A DNA stretch of 64,000 nt from Allomuricauda sp. (GCF_002699205.1 NZ_PABT01000049.1:62001-126000), one strand, 5' to 3'; numbered from the stretch's first letter, positions 17,479-26,197 are shown. The notes: generated from the letters alone by a model not told the origin. Translations and numbers: made by a program.

Positions 17479-18411
17479 ATGAAATTACGATTATCCCTTC
17501 TATTTTGGGTATGGGCATGTACATTCATTTTTGCTCAGGAAAACGATTTCTACAATGTGGTCGCAGAACAGGGAGATGGTATTTTTTCCTTGCTCCGTAA
17601 ACAAGGATTGGACCCGGCCAAGCACTACGGAAAATTCCTAGAACTGAATTCGGACAAAATAAAACAGGGCAGTTCCTTGAAACTCGGGGAGGAGTACAAA
17701 GTTCCCTACACTGAAGATTCCTTTAAAAAAACAGGTGTATTGGTGGAGGCGGCAAAAGAGGTCGAGGAGCCAATTTTTGATAAAGAGCTTGCCAAAATGT
17801 CTCTAAAAAGCAACAAGCTCAAAGATGCTATTTATTACCTGATCATTGAAAATACTACGAACCAAGACAAGAATTTTGTTTTGGATGTTACCCAAAGTTT
17901 GGCAGCCGAATTGATGATGCACGGAGCAAGGGTATATGTTATGGGGGAAGAGATTTCCAATGAATTGGTTGGGGAAGATATAGCTCCCGGGGATCCAACT
18001 GGAGATTATATCAAAGTGATCAACAAACGCTATTTGCAGAATACTGGAAAATATCAGCGCGTATTGGTCATTCGGGCTGAAAATGTTTCAGAAAGGAGCA
18101 ATATGGATGTTGCCGTTTACCATTATAATAAGAGTACCCAGGGGCAACGGTTTGCCCAAAACCTTCAAAATGTATTTAAGGAAAACAATATTTCCAATAA
18201 GTCCGTTGATGAGGCCAGTTTGATTTTCGAAGATCAAACCAGCCTTTATTTGGCAAAAAATATTCTTCCGGCCATAAGTTTGCTGACTCTAAAAAATACT
18301 TCCGATCTATCTGATAGCAAGATTTCCCTTAAACCGAACAAAAAGGAATTTGCCAATCTCATCAGTAATGGCATCATGAATGATTATGCTGATTTGGAAT
18401 TGGAAAATTAA
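17479..18411 (+). CDS. Secreted LysM-type protein with a degenerate amidase-like domain
   Basis: 310 residues with a signal peptide ending at IFAQE. The segment from about 25 to 75 resembles a LysM peptidoglycan-binding repeat (YNVV...GIFSLL...FLELN...LKLGEEYKVP). The rest has the rhythm of an amidase_3 domain (a YLIIENTT strand, QSLAAELMMHGARVYV helix, YHYNKSTQGQRFAQNL), but I do not see the zinc-binding His/Glu residues of N-acetylmuramoyl-L-alanine amidases. It may be a non-catalytic peptidoglycan-binding protein. It is convergent with arsM, 14 bp apart. Moderate certainty on the fold. Confidence 0.6.
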   Translation: MKLRLSLLFWVWACTFIFAQENDFYNVVAEQGDGIFSLLRKQGLDPAKHYGKFLELNSDKIKQGSSLKLGEEYKVPYTEDSFKKTGVLVEAAKEVEEPIFDKELAKMSLKSNKLKDAIYYLIIENTTNQDKNFVLDVTQSLAAELMMHGARVYVMGEEISNELVGEDIAPGDPTGDYIKVINKRYLQNTGKYQRVLVIRAENVSERSNMDVAVYHYNKSTQGQRFAQNLQNVFKENNISNKSVDEASLIFEDQTSLYLAKNILPAISLLTLKNTSDLSDSKISLKPNKKEFANLISNGIMNDYADLELEN

Positions 18412-18425
18412 GGTTATCCAGAATA

Positions 18426-19391
18426 TTAACAACATCCCCCACCATTGTAATGATAGGTGCTATCACTTATAAAAATTTCGTTTGATGCCTTTGCTAGGGC
18501 ATTAGCGGTTTTATCACAAACAGCCAAAGGTTGGTTTTGTTGTAGGATGTGGCCCTTTTTATCATCAAAATAATCTTCGTTTCCGAAGTATATGGCAGTT
18601 TTTCCAGTAAAAACACATGGGCCATCTTCGGGCATGGGATCCTTTATGGCTGCAATTTCGATGGATTCTATGTGAATGAGTTCCTGGGTAGGGTAGTGGT
18701 TGGGCGATAAAACCCTGTAGGATCGTTTGCCTCTTATCTCAATGGTCCCAAAACCGGCATCTGTCAATACCTTAATATATTCCCTTAAGGGAATACTTCC
18801 ACTTAGACATTGGGCCCTCAATCGGTCATCGTTTCTAAGTTCGTCGCTCATGGGTTGCTCGCAAATAGGGTCGCTCATTACCAATCGCCCATGGGGCTTC
18901 AATACTCGATACATTTCAGCAACCGCTTTTTTTAGATCTTCCATTTTAAAAATATTGAAGAGGCAGTTTTGTGCTGCCACATCGATACTTTCATCTTCCA
19001 CGGGAAGATTTAAGGCGTCACCTTTGACAAGGTCCACATAATCACTGTTGAACCAATCATTTTCCTCTTCCGCCACTTTGAAATTCTTGCGTGAGGCCTC
19101 TAACATTTCATCTACGGAATCTACCCCTATGACCCCTCCTTTTTGTCGTGAAAAATAGGAGAACTGGAGCAATTCCATGCCCCCGCCTACACCCACGTAG
19201 AGTATTTTGGGATTGTTGACCAAATCTTGGGCTGATACCGTGCTGCCACAACCATAATTCATCTCCTGCATTATGTTGGGAATGGAAAGTCCGGGAAATT
19301 GCCAAATGGGATTGGTTGTACAGCAAAGACCCACATCTGGGGTGAGGGCAGCTTCTTTGTACAGGTCTTGGGTGGCATCTAAATAGCTCAT
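18426..19391 (-). CDS. arsM: Arsenosugar-type arsenite S-adenosylmethionine methyltransferase
   Basis: A 321-residue class I methyltransferase. The N-terminal GLCCTTNP cysteine motif and the glycine-rich C-terminus ending GGGCC are typical of the ArsM branch linked to arsenosugar synthesis. SAM binding is shown by LYVGVGGGMELLQF (near residue 70) and the acidic VKGDALNLP. Further cysteines (YGCGS, QNCLF, GPCVF) could coordinate arsenic. Its ATG overlaps the stop of the purine nucleoside phosphorylase by 4 bp. A radical SAM ArsS partner is not in the window. Confidence 0.88.
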   Translation of the reverse strand: MSYLDATQDLYKEAALTPDVGLCCTTNPIWQFPGLSIPNIMQEMNYGCGSTVSAQDLVNNPKILYVGVGGGMELLQFSYFSRQKGGVIGVDSVDEMLEASRKNFKVAEEENDWFNSDYVDLVKGDALNLPVEDESIDVAAQNCLFNIFKMEDLKKAVAEMYRVLKPHGRLVMSDPICEQPMSDELRNDDRLRAQCLSGSIPLREYIKVLTDAGFGTIEIRGKRSYRVLSPNHYPTQELIHIESIEIAAIKDPMPEDGPCVFTGKTAIYFGNEDYFDDKKGHILQQNQPLAVCDKTANALAKASNEIFISDSTYHYNGGGCC

Positions 19392-20203
19392 AATTCTTTG
19401 ATTAATTCTTTGAACAGTTTGATCATTTTGGGTTCCGTCTGTTCCGCAATTTCCAAGATCTCCTGGACGTCAACTGGTTCTAGGTTGTCCGGGTCGCATT
19501 CATCGGTCAAAACGGATACCGCTACGATGGGTAGTCGTAAATGATTGGCAACAATTACTTCTGGGACCGTACTCATTCCCACTGCATCGGCTCCAATAAT
19601 TTTGAGCATACGATATTCGGCTTTGGTTTCTAGCTGGGGGCCAACTACTGAGGCATAGACTCCCTTTTTTAACGAGATATTTTCTCTGGCCGCAATGGCT
19701 TCAATTTTGTTGCGCATTTCCAAATCGTAAGGTTCGCTCATATCCACAAATCTATTTCCGAACTCTACAACATTCTTAAATGCAAGTGGCGACCCCCCTT
19801 GAAGGTTGATATGGTCTTCAATGAGCATGATATCCCCTTTTTTAAAATCAAGATTGATGGCTCCTGCGGCATTGGAAACAAACAATTTTTTTATCCCAAG
19901 TTGATGCATTACCCTTATAGGATAGGTGATGTCCACAAAGTCGTAGCCTTCATATAAATGAAAACGTCCTTGCATAACCACGGCTTTTTTGCCCTCAATG
20001 GTCCCGTAGATCAATTTTCCGGAATGGAACTCAACAGTTGCCAATGGAAAATACGGGATATGGTTATAGTGTGCCACCGTGGGGTTTTCGATCATATGTA
20101 CAAGCTGACCTAGCCCAGTACCCAAAACGATACCGATTTCTGGTGTTTCAAAACCTCGTTTTTTTAAGTATGCAACTGATTCGTCTATTTGTTTTTGTGT
20201 CAT
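19388..20203 (-). CDS. Purine nucleoside phosphorylase, class I
   Basis: Trimeric-type phosphorylase of 271 residues. Motifs are GTGLGQL (phosphate loop, residues 28-34), GRFHLYEG, VSNAAGAIN, GPQLET (Glu192) and GMSTVPEVIVA. The base-recognition residue, Asn in 6-oxopurine-specific PNP, is here Asp234 (VLTDE), as in methylthioadenosine phosphorylase. This change may be common in the phylum. In this operon it could phosphorolyse an adenosyl-arsenical intermediate. It overlaps both neighbours by 4 bp, so three genes are translated together. Confidence 0.92.
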   Translation of the reverse strand: MTQKQIDESVAYLKKRGFETPEIGIVLGTGLGQLVHMIENPTVAHYNHIPYFPLATVEFHSGKLIYGTIEGKKAVVMQGRFHLYEGYDFVDITYPIRVMHQLGIKKLFVSNAAGAINLDFKKGDIMLIEDHINLQGGSPLAFKNVVEFGNRFVDMSEPYDLEMRNKIEAIAARENISLKKGVYASVVGPQLETKAEYRMLKIIGADAVGMSTVPEVIVANHLRLPIVAVSVLTDECDPDNLEPVDVQEILEIAEQTEPKMIKLFKELIKEL

Positions 20204-20814
20204 TTTTTTATATGTTTTAAAAATGGCTCAAAGGCCTTAATATCTTTGATGTCTTCGTAATAATCGATGTCATTTTTTTCATCCAAGAGGGCAACTTTTT
20301 CAGATTTTATGTCTTTTAACGTATCGGTCAGTACACTATCGGTGCCCCATTCCTTGTTTAGGAACAAAGTTTCTTTTAAGGTTTTCATTCCCAATAGATA
20401 ATATCCCCCATCTTCTGCAGGTCCCACAACATAATCATGGTTGTTGAATTTGGAGAATGCATTTTCCAAATCGTGTTGATCTAAGTGGTACATATCGCTT
20501 CCAATCACCATAATATTTTCAAAACCGGCTTCAAATCCTTCCTTAAAGGCATTGTACATACGTTCTCCCAGGTCTTTCCCTTTTTGGAGTTTTTTATGGT
20601 AGGTTTTTGGGTCCCAAATATCGTCTTTCCAAATCTTTTCGGAATAATAGACCCATTTGGTGACTTCCAAATCCTTGGTGAACGACACAGTATGGTCCAA
20701 TAGAAATTTATAGATGTCCAACGCAGTCTTGTCACCTACTTTGGCTGCTAGGCGGGTCTTACATTTTCCAAGTTCGGGGTTACGGGTCAGGATCAAAAGT
20801 AGGTTTTTGCTCAA
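20200..20814 (-). CDS. TIGR04282-type arsenosugar biosynthesis glycosyltransferase
   Basis: 204 residues with a GT-A-like fold related to CofC/MobA nucleotidyltransferases. KNLLLILTRNPELGKCKTRL is the nucleotide-binding N-terminus, VIGSDMYHL holds an acidic metal site, and VVGPAEDGGYYLLGM is a family signature. The start is TTG at 20814; the frame runs upstream to a stop without any ATG, and the next internal ATG is deep in the protein. It is the first gene of the three-gene arsenosugar-like operon. Function follows from family and context. Confidence 0.85.
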   Translation of the reverse strand: MSKNLLLILTRNPELGKCKTRLAAKVGDKTALDIYKFLLDHTVSFTKDLEVTKWVYYSEKIWKDDIWDPKTYHKKLQKGKDLGERMYNAFKEGFEAGFENIMVIGSDMYHLDQHDLENAFSKFNNHDYVVGPAEDGGYYLLGMKTLKETLFLNKEWGTDSVLTDTLKDIKSEKVALLDEKNDIDYYEDIKDIKAFEPFLKHIKK

Positions 20815-20851
20815 TGTGTTCAGATTTAGGTGAGATTGGCAAAACGTATGT

Positions 20852-20859
20852 TAAAGATA
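20852..20859 (-). promoter_or_regulatory. Candidate -7 box of the arsM operon
   Basis: TATCTTTA on the minus strand differs by one base from the Bacteroidota TAnnTTTG box and lies about 40 bp before the TTG start at 20814. No clear -33 box was recognised. Confidence 0.3.
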
Positions 20860-21001
20860 GGTAGTTTTTTGATTCCATTCCTTTCAGGAATAGATGAATA
20901 TTTTTTGGACGGAAAATGATTGTCCTTAAAAATACTATGTATGAAAATTAAGGAACGGGTCGAGATAAAAAAGAATTGGGACTCCCAATAATGTAATGTA
21001 T

Positions 21002-21028
21002 AAAAAAAGGGCACCTGATGTGGAGCCC
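21002..21028 (-). terminator. Intrinsic terminator after the 33-aa membrane microprotein
   Basis: On the minus strand GGGCTCC (21028-21022) pairs with GGTGCCC (21015-21009) around a six-base loop, with one internal mismatch. Seven T residues follow (21008-21002). It stands 52 bp downstream of the small ORF at 21081-21182 and well upstream of the arsM operon, so it most simply ends a transcript of that small gene. Confidence 0.65.
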
Positions 21029-21080
21029 AATTAAGACACATTGCTAACTACTGATAATTTTGTCTAGTGCTTAGTATAGA

Positions 21081-21182
21081 TTAATTGATATATAAGTAGA
21101 TGCTGCTTAAAAGAAAGTAGAAGGAAAGTGCAATTACAACATACCAAAATAGGTATCCGAGTTTTGCTTCTAATGGATTCAT
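21081..21182 (-). CDS. Putative 33-residue single-span membrane microprotein
   Basis: ATG at 21182, TAA at 21083-21081. The peptide begins MNPLEAKLGYLFW, continues with a hydrophobic stretch of roughly 20 residues rich in Val, Leu, Phe and Tyr, and ends SIYLYIN. That is the shape of a small membrane subunit. Support for a real gene is the coherent hydropathy and the intrinsic terminator just downstream. No homologue was recognised, and there is no neighbouring complex to name it by. Confidence 0.5.
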   Translation of the reverse strand: MNPLEAKLGYLFWYVVIALSFYFLLSSIYLYIN

Positions 21183-21484
21183 TTTTCTGAGTGTTAATTA
21201 TTTAGTTGAGTTAAAACTACATCACTAAATTATTTAAAACACCCCCGACCACAAACCATATTTTTATTGGTTGCAGTAATTTGGACATAAGTGGTTATAA
21301 ATGCTATGTAAATGGAGAAAACCCTCCTTTCGAAAAACAAGAAGGTTTGGTTCGAGTATGCTTTTCGTCTGAAAAACAGTGTTTTATATCGATAATGGTA
21401 AGAAACTTAATTTTAGGAAAAGGTACATCATGTTAGATGGGAAGGTCCAACATCTTTTCACAAAAAGTATTAAGGTTATAAAAA
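21183..21484. other. Gene-free spacer
   Basis: AT-rich. No ORF with convincing composition was seen on either strand. A TAGTTTTA element on the minus strand at about 21211-21218 could be part of a promoter for the microprotein. Confidence 0.3.
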
Positions 21485-21712
21485 CTAAACCAAAGGAGTC
21501 CCTTTGAGTCGTTTTTCTATTTTTCGTTTCTTAGCAGTAATGCTTTTCATGGCCTCCATTAATTTGGAGTCCTTTGTTTTTTTATAAATTTCGTTGATAG
21601 AGAGGATTAAACTCTTTGCTTCTCTAGAGGCTTTAACCCTATCACTGGTGGACATGTGGCTCATTGGCCTTTTTTCAAACTCCTCCGCCTTTTCAAGTAA
21701 CTCTTGGGTCAT
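21485..21712 (-). CDS. Small conserved-looking hypothetical protein
   Basis: A 75-residue, charged and largely helical protein (MTQELLEKAEEFEKRP at the start, KKRKIEKRLKG near the end), with no signal peptide or membrane segment. An ATG start and amphipathic composition suggest a real cytoplasmic gene. I do not recognise the family; a small regulatory or nucleic-acid-binding role is possible given the basic C-terminus, but is not supported further. It stands alone between spacers. Confidence 0.6.
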   Translation of the reverse strand: MTQELLEKAEEFEKRPMSHMSTSDRVKASREAKSLILSINEIYKKTKDSKLMEAMKSITAKKRKIEKRLKGTPLV

Positions 21713-21988
21713 TTTTTTTGTAAAATTATTCGTAATCGGCTAAATATAAGGGTTAGTTTGATATTTTTTGCTTATATGGGCATTTGATTTTCATATTTAT
21801 GAAAACATTAAGAAGTTGAGTGGGACAAGTGCTATAGAAATCTAAAAATAAAAGGGTGGTTGACTTATTTTTATTTCCATCTATTTGATAGTGTGTCCAT
21901 ATCGTTAATAAGATAAAGGATGGGAGTTATGGCGCTATCTGTTTTTCCATGTTAATTTAATGTGTCTTAATTGTAAATTAAATTTTGT

Positions 21989-22315
21989 TTGGGTTACTTT
22001 TGTCCAAAATCCGCCTTGGAAATAATCTGGAATAATTTACAAAGTAAGAGTGCATTGCCCCATGAAGACAGGGTCAATTTGGAATATGCGGTTCGGCTTC
22101 AGGTAGTAAAAATACTTATTAAAGAAGCAGAACATTTAATGGACTATCTTTCTTTGATATCGGTGGAAATCAACCTGGAAAATGGATTTGTTTCTGTCAG
22201 CGATGAAACCCCCGAGCCTTTATTTTCAATGATTGCAAACAACCTTGTGCAGCCAAAAATTAAGGAGATCAAAAACTTTTCAAATTCCATTGCTTCATCT
22301 GTGATCCATGTTTAA
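21989..22315 (+). CDS. Hypothetical protein without an ATG start
   Basis: A frame of 108 codons that can only start at TTG (21989 or an internal TTG at about 22016). The first in-frame ATG would lose about half the protein. The central part (VNLEYAVRLQVVKILIKEAEHLMDYLSLISVEI) looks helical and coding. It may be a real small protein with a TTG start, or a remnant whose 5' end has been lost. No family recognised. Confidence 0.4.
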   Translation: MGYFCPKSALEIIWNNLQSKSALPHEDRVNLEYAVRLQVVKILIKEAEHLMDYLSLISVEINLENGFVSVSDETPEPLFSMIANNLVQPKIKEIKNFSNSIASSVIHV

Positions 22316-22443
22316 TGATATGGGTTGGTCTAAAATGGATTGGGCAAACAGTGTTTGTTTGATGTGGTGCCATTTGAATGGATAAATCCTGTTGGGCAAT
22401 TAGGGTAGATTTTTAAGGGACTCGTACAATCAATCCAGACTTG

Positions 22444-22587
22444 TTAATTTTTCCATTGGTGCATTTTTAAGTAGTGGGCAGATCGTTGCCAAGTCTCGAT
22501 ATTGGGCATGACCTGCATGTATGAAAGGATTCCAATCTCACTTTCCACTTTATTGTGCTTTGCACTACATACCTGTTTGTAATTCAT
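22444..22587 (-). CDS. Possible 47-aa hypothetical protein
   Basis: ATG at 22587, TAA at 22446-22444. The peptide is basic and ends QRSAHYLKMHQWKN. It is the only plausible ORF in 22316-22851, which is otherwise AT-rich spacer without recognisable features. It could also be chance, or a fragment of a lost gene. Confidence 0.25.
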   Translation of the reverse strand: MNYKQVCSAKHNKVESEIGILSYMQVMPNIETWQRSAHYLKMHQWKN

Positions 22588-22851
22588 AAATATTTAAAGA
22601 GCTTGCCGAGAGTTGTAAAAAGTGTTGGCGTAAATGGTTTTAACCGTATTTTTCAATAAAATATTTTAGAAACTCGAAGAGCAAAATATGTCTCGATCTT
22701 TAATAATAATAAGATGAAAAGATCAATATTAATAAAATTATGGGCCTTGGATTTTATGTAATGTGTAAAACTTCCCAGAGGGCTAGTGTTGGTGTCGTTT
22801 TTTAGACCACTTTGAAAGCTATTTTTCATATATTGGACGATAACCAAACTA
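22588..22851. other. Spacer upstream of the aminopeptidase P gene
   Basis: AT-rich, with no supported gene, repeat or terminator. It must contain the promoter of the two-gene peptidase unit, but no clear consensus was picked out. Confidence 0.3.
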
Positions 22852-22875
22852 TTGATAACCTCAACCAAGCTAAAT

Positions 22876-24327
22876 ATGAAAAAAACCTATGTGAGATTCT
22901 TGTTCATTTTGCCCTTCTTATTTCTAAATCAATTACAAGCCCAAAATAAACATCATTACCAAACAGACTTCAGTGTTGATAATTTTGTGGAACGAAGAAA
23001 TACCATTTTCAATGCTATAGGGGATAATGCTGTGGCCTTAATACAAGGTGCTGGCAGTGCTCCCGGCTTTAAAGTTTTTAGGCAAACAAATACTTTTTAT
23101 TACCTAACGGGATTGGAAACGGACCACGCTTACCTTCTGCTCAATGGTAAAAATAAACAGACAACTCTTTACTTACCGCATAGGGACGAAGGGAGAGAAA
23201 AAGGACAGGGGAAAATATTATCTGCGGAAGACAAGGATTTGGTAATTGAACTAACCGGTGTTGATAATGTCAAGGGATACGAGTTCCTGTCGGCCGATTT
23301 GGTCCGGACAGGCCTCATAAAATCTGACGCTCCACTGCTCTATACTCCCCTAAGTCCCGCAGAAACAGGTAACGATAGCAGGGATGAACTTTTATATGGA
23401 CAAGCACGTACTACGGCAGATCCTTGGGATGCTTCAATGGCCAAAGAAGCAATGTTCGTACAGAAAATAAAATCCCAGTTTCCCCAGTTCAAAATTCAAG
23501 ATCTGTCCCCAATCTTGGACAATATGAGATTGATTAAAAGTAAGGAGGAGATTGACTTGATTCGAAAGGCTACGAAAATTGCTGGATTGGCCATTATAGA
23601 GGCAATGAAGTCTACCGAACCAGGTGTCTTTGAGTATCAGCTTGATGCGGTGGCCAAGTATATTTTTTATGTTCACGGATCTCAAGGTGATGGGTATTCC
23701 TCAATTATCGGAGGGGGAACCAATGCTTTTATGGGGCATTATTTTCACAAAACGGACAAACTTAAATCGGGGGATTTGGTTTTAATGGACTATGCACCCG
23801 ATTATAAATATTACACCAGTGATGTAACAAGGATATGGCCCGTAAACGGTAAGTTTGATAAAGCCCAAAAAGAGCTGTACAATTTCATTGTAGCCTATAG
23901 GGATGCCCTTTTCAAATACATAAAGCCAGGGGTAACATCGGATGAGGTCTTGGATAGAGCTGCGGCCGATATGAAAGAGTATATAAAGGGAAAAACCTTC
24001 GTAAAGCCACATTATCTAAAGGCTGTTCAGGAAGGAATCAAATTCAGGGGGCATTTTCAGCACCCAGTGGGCATGGCCGTCCATGATGTTGGAAACGTGA
24101 GAAAAGTTCCCCTAAAGCCCGGTATGGTATTTACTATAGACCCTATGATATGGATCCCAGAGGAACGGCTCTATATTAGGATTGAAGATGTTGCCCTGGT
24201 CACCAAAGATGGTGTTGAAAACTTGAGTGCTTTTGTTCCTTCTTCTTTGAAGGACGTGGAAAAAACCATAGCGGAAAAAGGAATAATGGAATTTAACCCT
24301 CCAGTTGAATTAAGCTCAAAAAACTGA
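22876..24327 (+). CDS. Secreted Xaa-Pro aminopeptidase (M24B, aminopeptidase P)
   Basis: Removes N-terminal residues that precede proline. The preferred ATG at 22876 gives a signal peptide (KKTYVRFLFILPFLFL, cleavage after QLQAQ), so the enzyme is periplasmic or surface-located; a TTG 24 bp upstream is less likely. The product is 483 residues. An aminopeptidase P N-terminal domain (about 30-170) is followed by the pita-bread catalytic domain. Metal ligands sit in VLMDYAPD, YYTSDVTRIWPV, HPVGMAVHD, TIDPMIW and RIEDVALV. The M1 peptidase gene follows 13 bp later, so both act on peptides outside the cytoplasm. Confidence 0.92.
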   Translation: MKKTYVRFLFILPFLFLNQLQAQNKHHYQTDFSVDNFVERRNTIFNAIGDNAVALIQGAGSAPGFKVFRQTNTFYYLTGLETDHAYLLLNGKNKQTTLYLPHRDEGREKGQGKILSAEDKDLVIELTGVDNVKGYEFLSADLVRTGLIKSDAPLLYTPLSPAETGNDSRDELLYGQARTTADPWDASMAKEAMFVQKIKSQFPQFKIQDLSPILDNMRLIKSKEEIDLIRKATKIAGLAIIEAMKSTEPGVFEYQLDAVAKYIFYVHGSQGDGYSSIIGGGTNAFMGHYFHKTDKLKSGDLVLMDYAPDYKYYTSDVTRIWPVNGKFDKAQKELYNFIVAYRDALFKYIKPGVTSDEVLDRAAADMKEYIKGKTFVKPHYLKAVQEGIKFRGHFQHPVGMAVHDVGNVRKVPLKPGMVFTIDPMIWIPEERLYIRIEDVALVTKDGVENLSAFVPSSLKDVEKTIAEKGIMEFNPPVELSSKN

Positions 24328-24340
24328 TCATAATTTAAAA

Positions 24341-26008
24341 ATGACCAACAAACACCACTTTAACCAAATGAAAAACATTGTATTACTGTTGTTGATCATT
24401 ATTACCTGTCCTGTCAAAGCATCTCCTTTTACTGACAATTACCCTAAAAACACAAATATTGATGCCATTAATTATGTGTTTCGACTCAAACTATCCGATT
24501 CTATCGATGAAATTCAGTGCGAGGAAACGGTTGAAATAAGATATTTGGCTGAAGGGGAAACGTCACTGCGGTTGGATTTGGTCAAGGCATCCAAAAAAAT
24601 GGGCAATAAGGGAATGACTATAAGTAAAGTGATTTCGGATGGAAAACGACTTGAATATACGCACGAAGATGACGTGTTGGTCATACATTTGCCCGAACCC
24701 TCTAAGGCCAATCAATACAGCCGCTACGTCATTAGTTACAGGGGCGTCCCGGCAGCCGGTCTAAAAATTGACGACAACAAATACGGAGACCGTACTTTTT
24801 TTAGTGATAATTGGCCCAACAAAGGCCGAAACTGGTTGGCAACCATCGATCATCCCTATGACAAGGCCACCTGTGAATTTATTGTTATCGCACCATCGAA
24901 ATACCAAGTTGTTTCCAACGGATTGAAGGTTGAGGAAACCGACATCCCAAATGGGCAACGGCTCACTCACTGGAAACAGTCAGTTCCCATTGCAACTTGG
25001 TTATATGTATTAGGTGTGGCTAGGTTTGCTGTCCAATATGTTGATGAATTTGATGGCAAATCCATTGAGACATGGGTGTATCCACAGAACAAGGATGCTG
25101 GGTTTTACGATTTTGCCATTCCCACAAAAAGAGTGCTGGAGTTCTTTAGCGATTGGGTGGGGCCATACTCCTATGAAAAATTGGCCAATATTCAATCCAA
25201 TAGCGTAAGTGGGGGAATGGAGGCCGCATCGGCCATACTATACAGTGAAAAGTCCGTGGTAGGGAATAGGAACGAGCGTTGGAGAAATGTGGTTATCCAT
25301 GAAATTGCCCATCAATGGTTCGGTAACGCCGTAACAGAATTTGATTGGGACGACGTTTGGTTGAGCGAAGGCTTCGCCACTTATTTCACCTTGCTTTTTA
25401 TCGAACACGAATATGGACACGATGAATTTATGAGAGGGCTGAAAAAAAGTAAGCAAATCGCCATTGATTTTCAAGCCAAAAATCCAGATTATCGAATTGT
25501 TCATGACAATCTCACCGATATGTCCAAGGTGACAACTGTACAGACCTATCAAAAAGGTAGTTGGATATTACATATGCTCAGAGGTGTTGTGGGAACGGAT
25601 GTGTTCTGGAAAGGAATTCGGGCATATTATAAAAAATACAAAGACCTCAATGCCACAACTGCTGATTTTATTCGGGAAATGGAGAAAGCTTCGGGGCTGG
25701 ACCTGGATTACTTTTTTAAACAATGGTTGTATGAACCTGGAATGCTCAAATACCAAGGGTCTTGGACATATGATGATCGGAAGAAAGAAGTGTTCATACG
25801 CTTGGATCAAGTCCAAGAAGATGGAAGTGTGTTCAAAATGCCAATGGAAATTGGGGTGTACGGCACTAATGGCGAACAACTCATTAAGAGGTTGATGGTC
25901 GATAAGAAATCGTTCAAGGCCAAAATAGAAATTGATTTTGAACCTGTCAGGGTCGTCTTAGATCCCAATGATTGGGTTTTGATGGAGGCGGATTTTAGGA
26001 GGGAATAA
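24341..26008 (+). CDS. Secreted M1-family metallo-aminopeptidase
   Basis: Zinc aminopeptidase of the gluzincin M1 family, 555 residues. HEIAH at 320-324 and Glu343 in WLSEGFATYF form HExxH-x18-E. VSGGMEAAS upstream is the GxMEN-like exopeptidase motif, here GGMEA. A signal peptide is present; the ATG at 24368 (MKNIVLLLLIIIT) would give a cleaner one than the ATG at 24341, and both are possible. It lacks the long C-terminal ARM-repeat domain of PepN, as is usual for the shorter bacterial M1 enzymes. It is co-directional with the Xaa-Pro aminopeptidase, 13 bp apart. Confidence 0.9.
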   Translation: MTNKHHFNQMKNIVLLLLIIITCPVKASPFTDNYPKNTNIDAINYVFRLKLSDSIDEIQCEETVEIRYLAEGETSLRLDLVKASKKMGNKGMTISKVISDGKRLEYTHEDDVLVIHLPEPSKANQYSRYVISYRGVPAAGLKIDDNKYGDRTFFSDNWPNKGRNWLATIDHPYDKATCEFIVIAPSKYQVVSNGLKVEETDIPNGQRLTHWKQSVPIATWLYVLGVARFAVQYVDEFDGKSIETWVYPQNKDAGFYDFAIPTKRVLEFFSDWVGPYSYEKLANIQSNSVSGGMEAASAILYSEKSVVGNRNERWRNVVIHEIAHQWFGNAVTEFDWDDVWLSEGFATYFTLLFIEHEYGHDEFMRGLKKSKQIAIDFQAKNPDYRIVHDNLTDMSKVTTVQTYQKGSWILHMLRGVVGTDVFWKGIRAYYKKYKDLNATTADFIREMEKASGLDLDYFFKQWLYEPGMLKYQGSWTYDDRKKEVFIRLDQVQEDGSVFKMPMEIGVYGTNGEQLIKRLMVDKKSFKAKIEIDFEPVRVVLDPNDWVLMEADFRRE

Positions 26009-26141
26009 ATTACATGGTGTAATAAAGGTGGATGAACCTTTTGACCCTTCCATGACCCAAATAAAAGAGAGGATGTACAGCAATGTTTTGACCTGATTCT
26101 AGGTTAAGCATCAATTGGTATAACGGGAAGTGTTTGGAAAC

Positions 26142-26175
26142 AAAAAACTCCGGTACTTGGTACCGGAGTTTTTTT
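26142..26175. terminator. Bidirectional intrinsic terminator
   Basis: CTCCGGTAC (26148-26156) and GTACCGGAG (26160-26168) form a perfect nine-pair stem with a TTG loop. It is flanked by an A-run on the left and a T-run on the right, so it works in both directions. It separates the M1 peptidase (plus) from the lipoprotein gene (minus). Confidence 0.9.
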
Positions 26176-26197
26176 ACATATAATAGAGAATAAGTGC

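Noticed and set aside
20826..21041. A 71-codon minus-strand ORF upstream of the arsenosugar glycosyltransferase
   Set aside because: Its composition is not protein-like, and it runs through the terminator hairpin at 21002-21028.
22653..22868. A 71-codon minus-strand ORF overlapping the start of the Xaa-Pro aminopeptidase region
   Set aside because: AT-driven composition with no coherent domain, and it crosses the expected promoter region of the peptidase gene.
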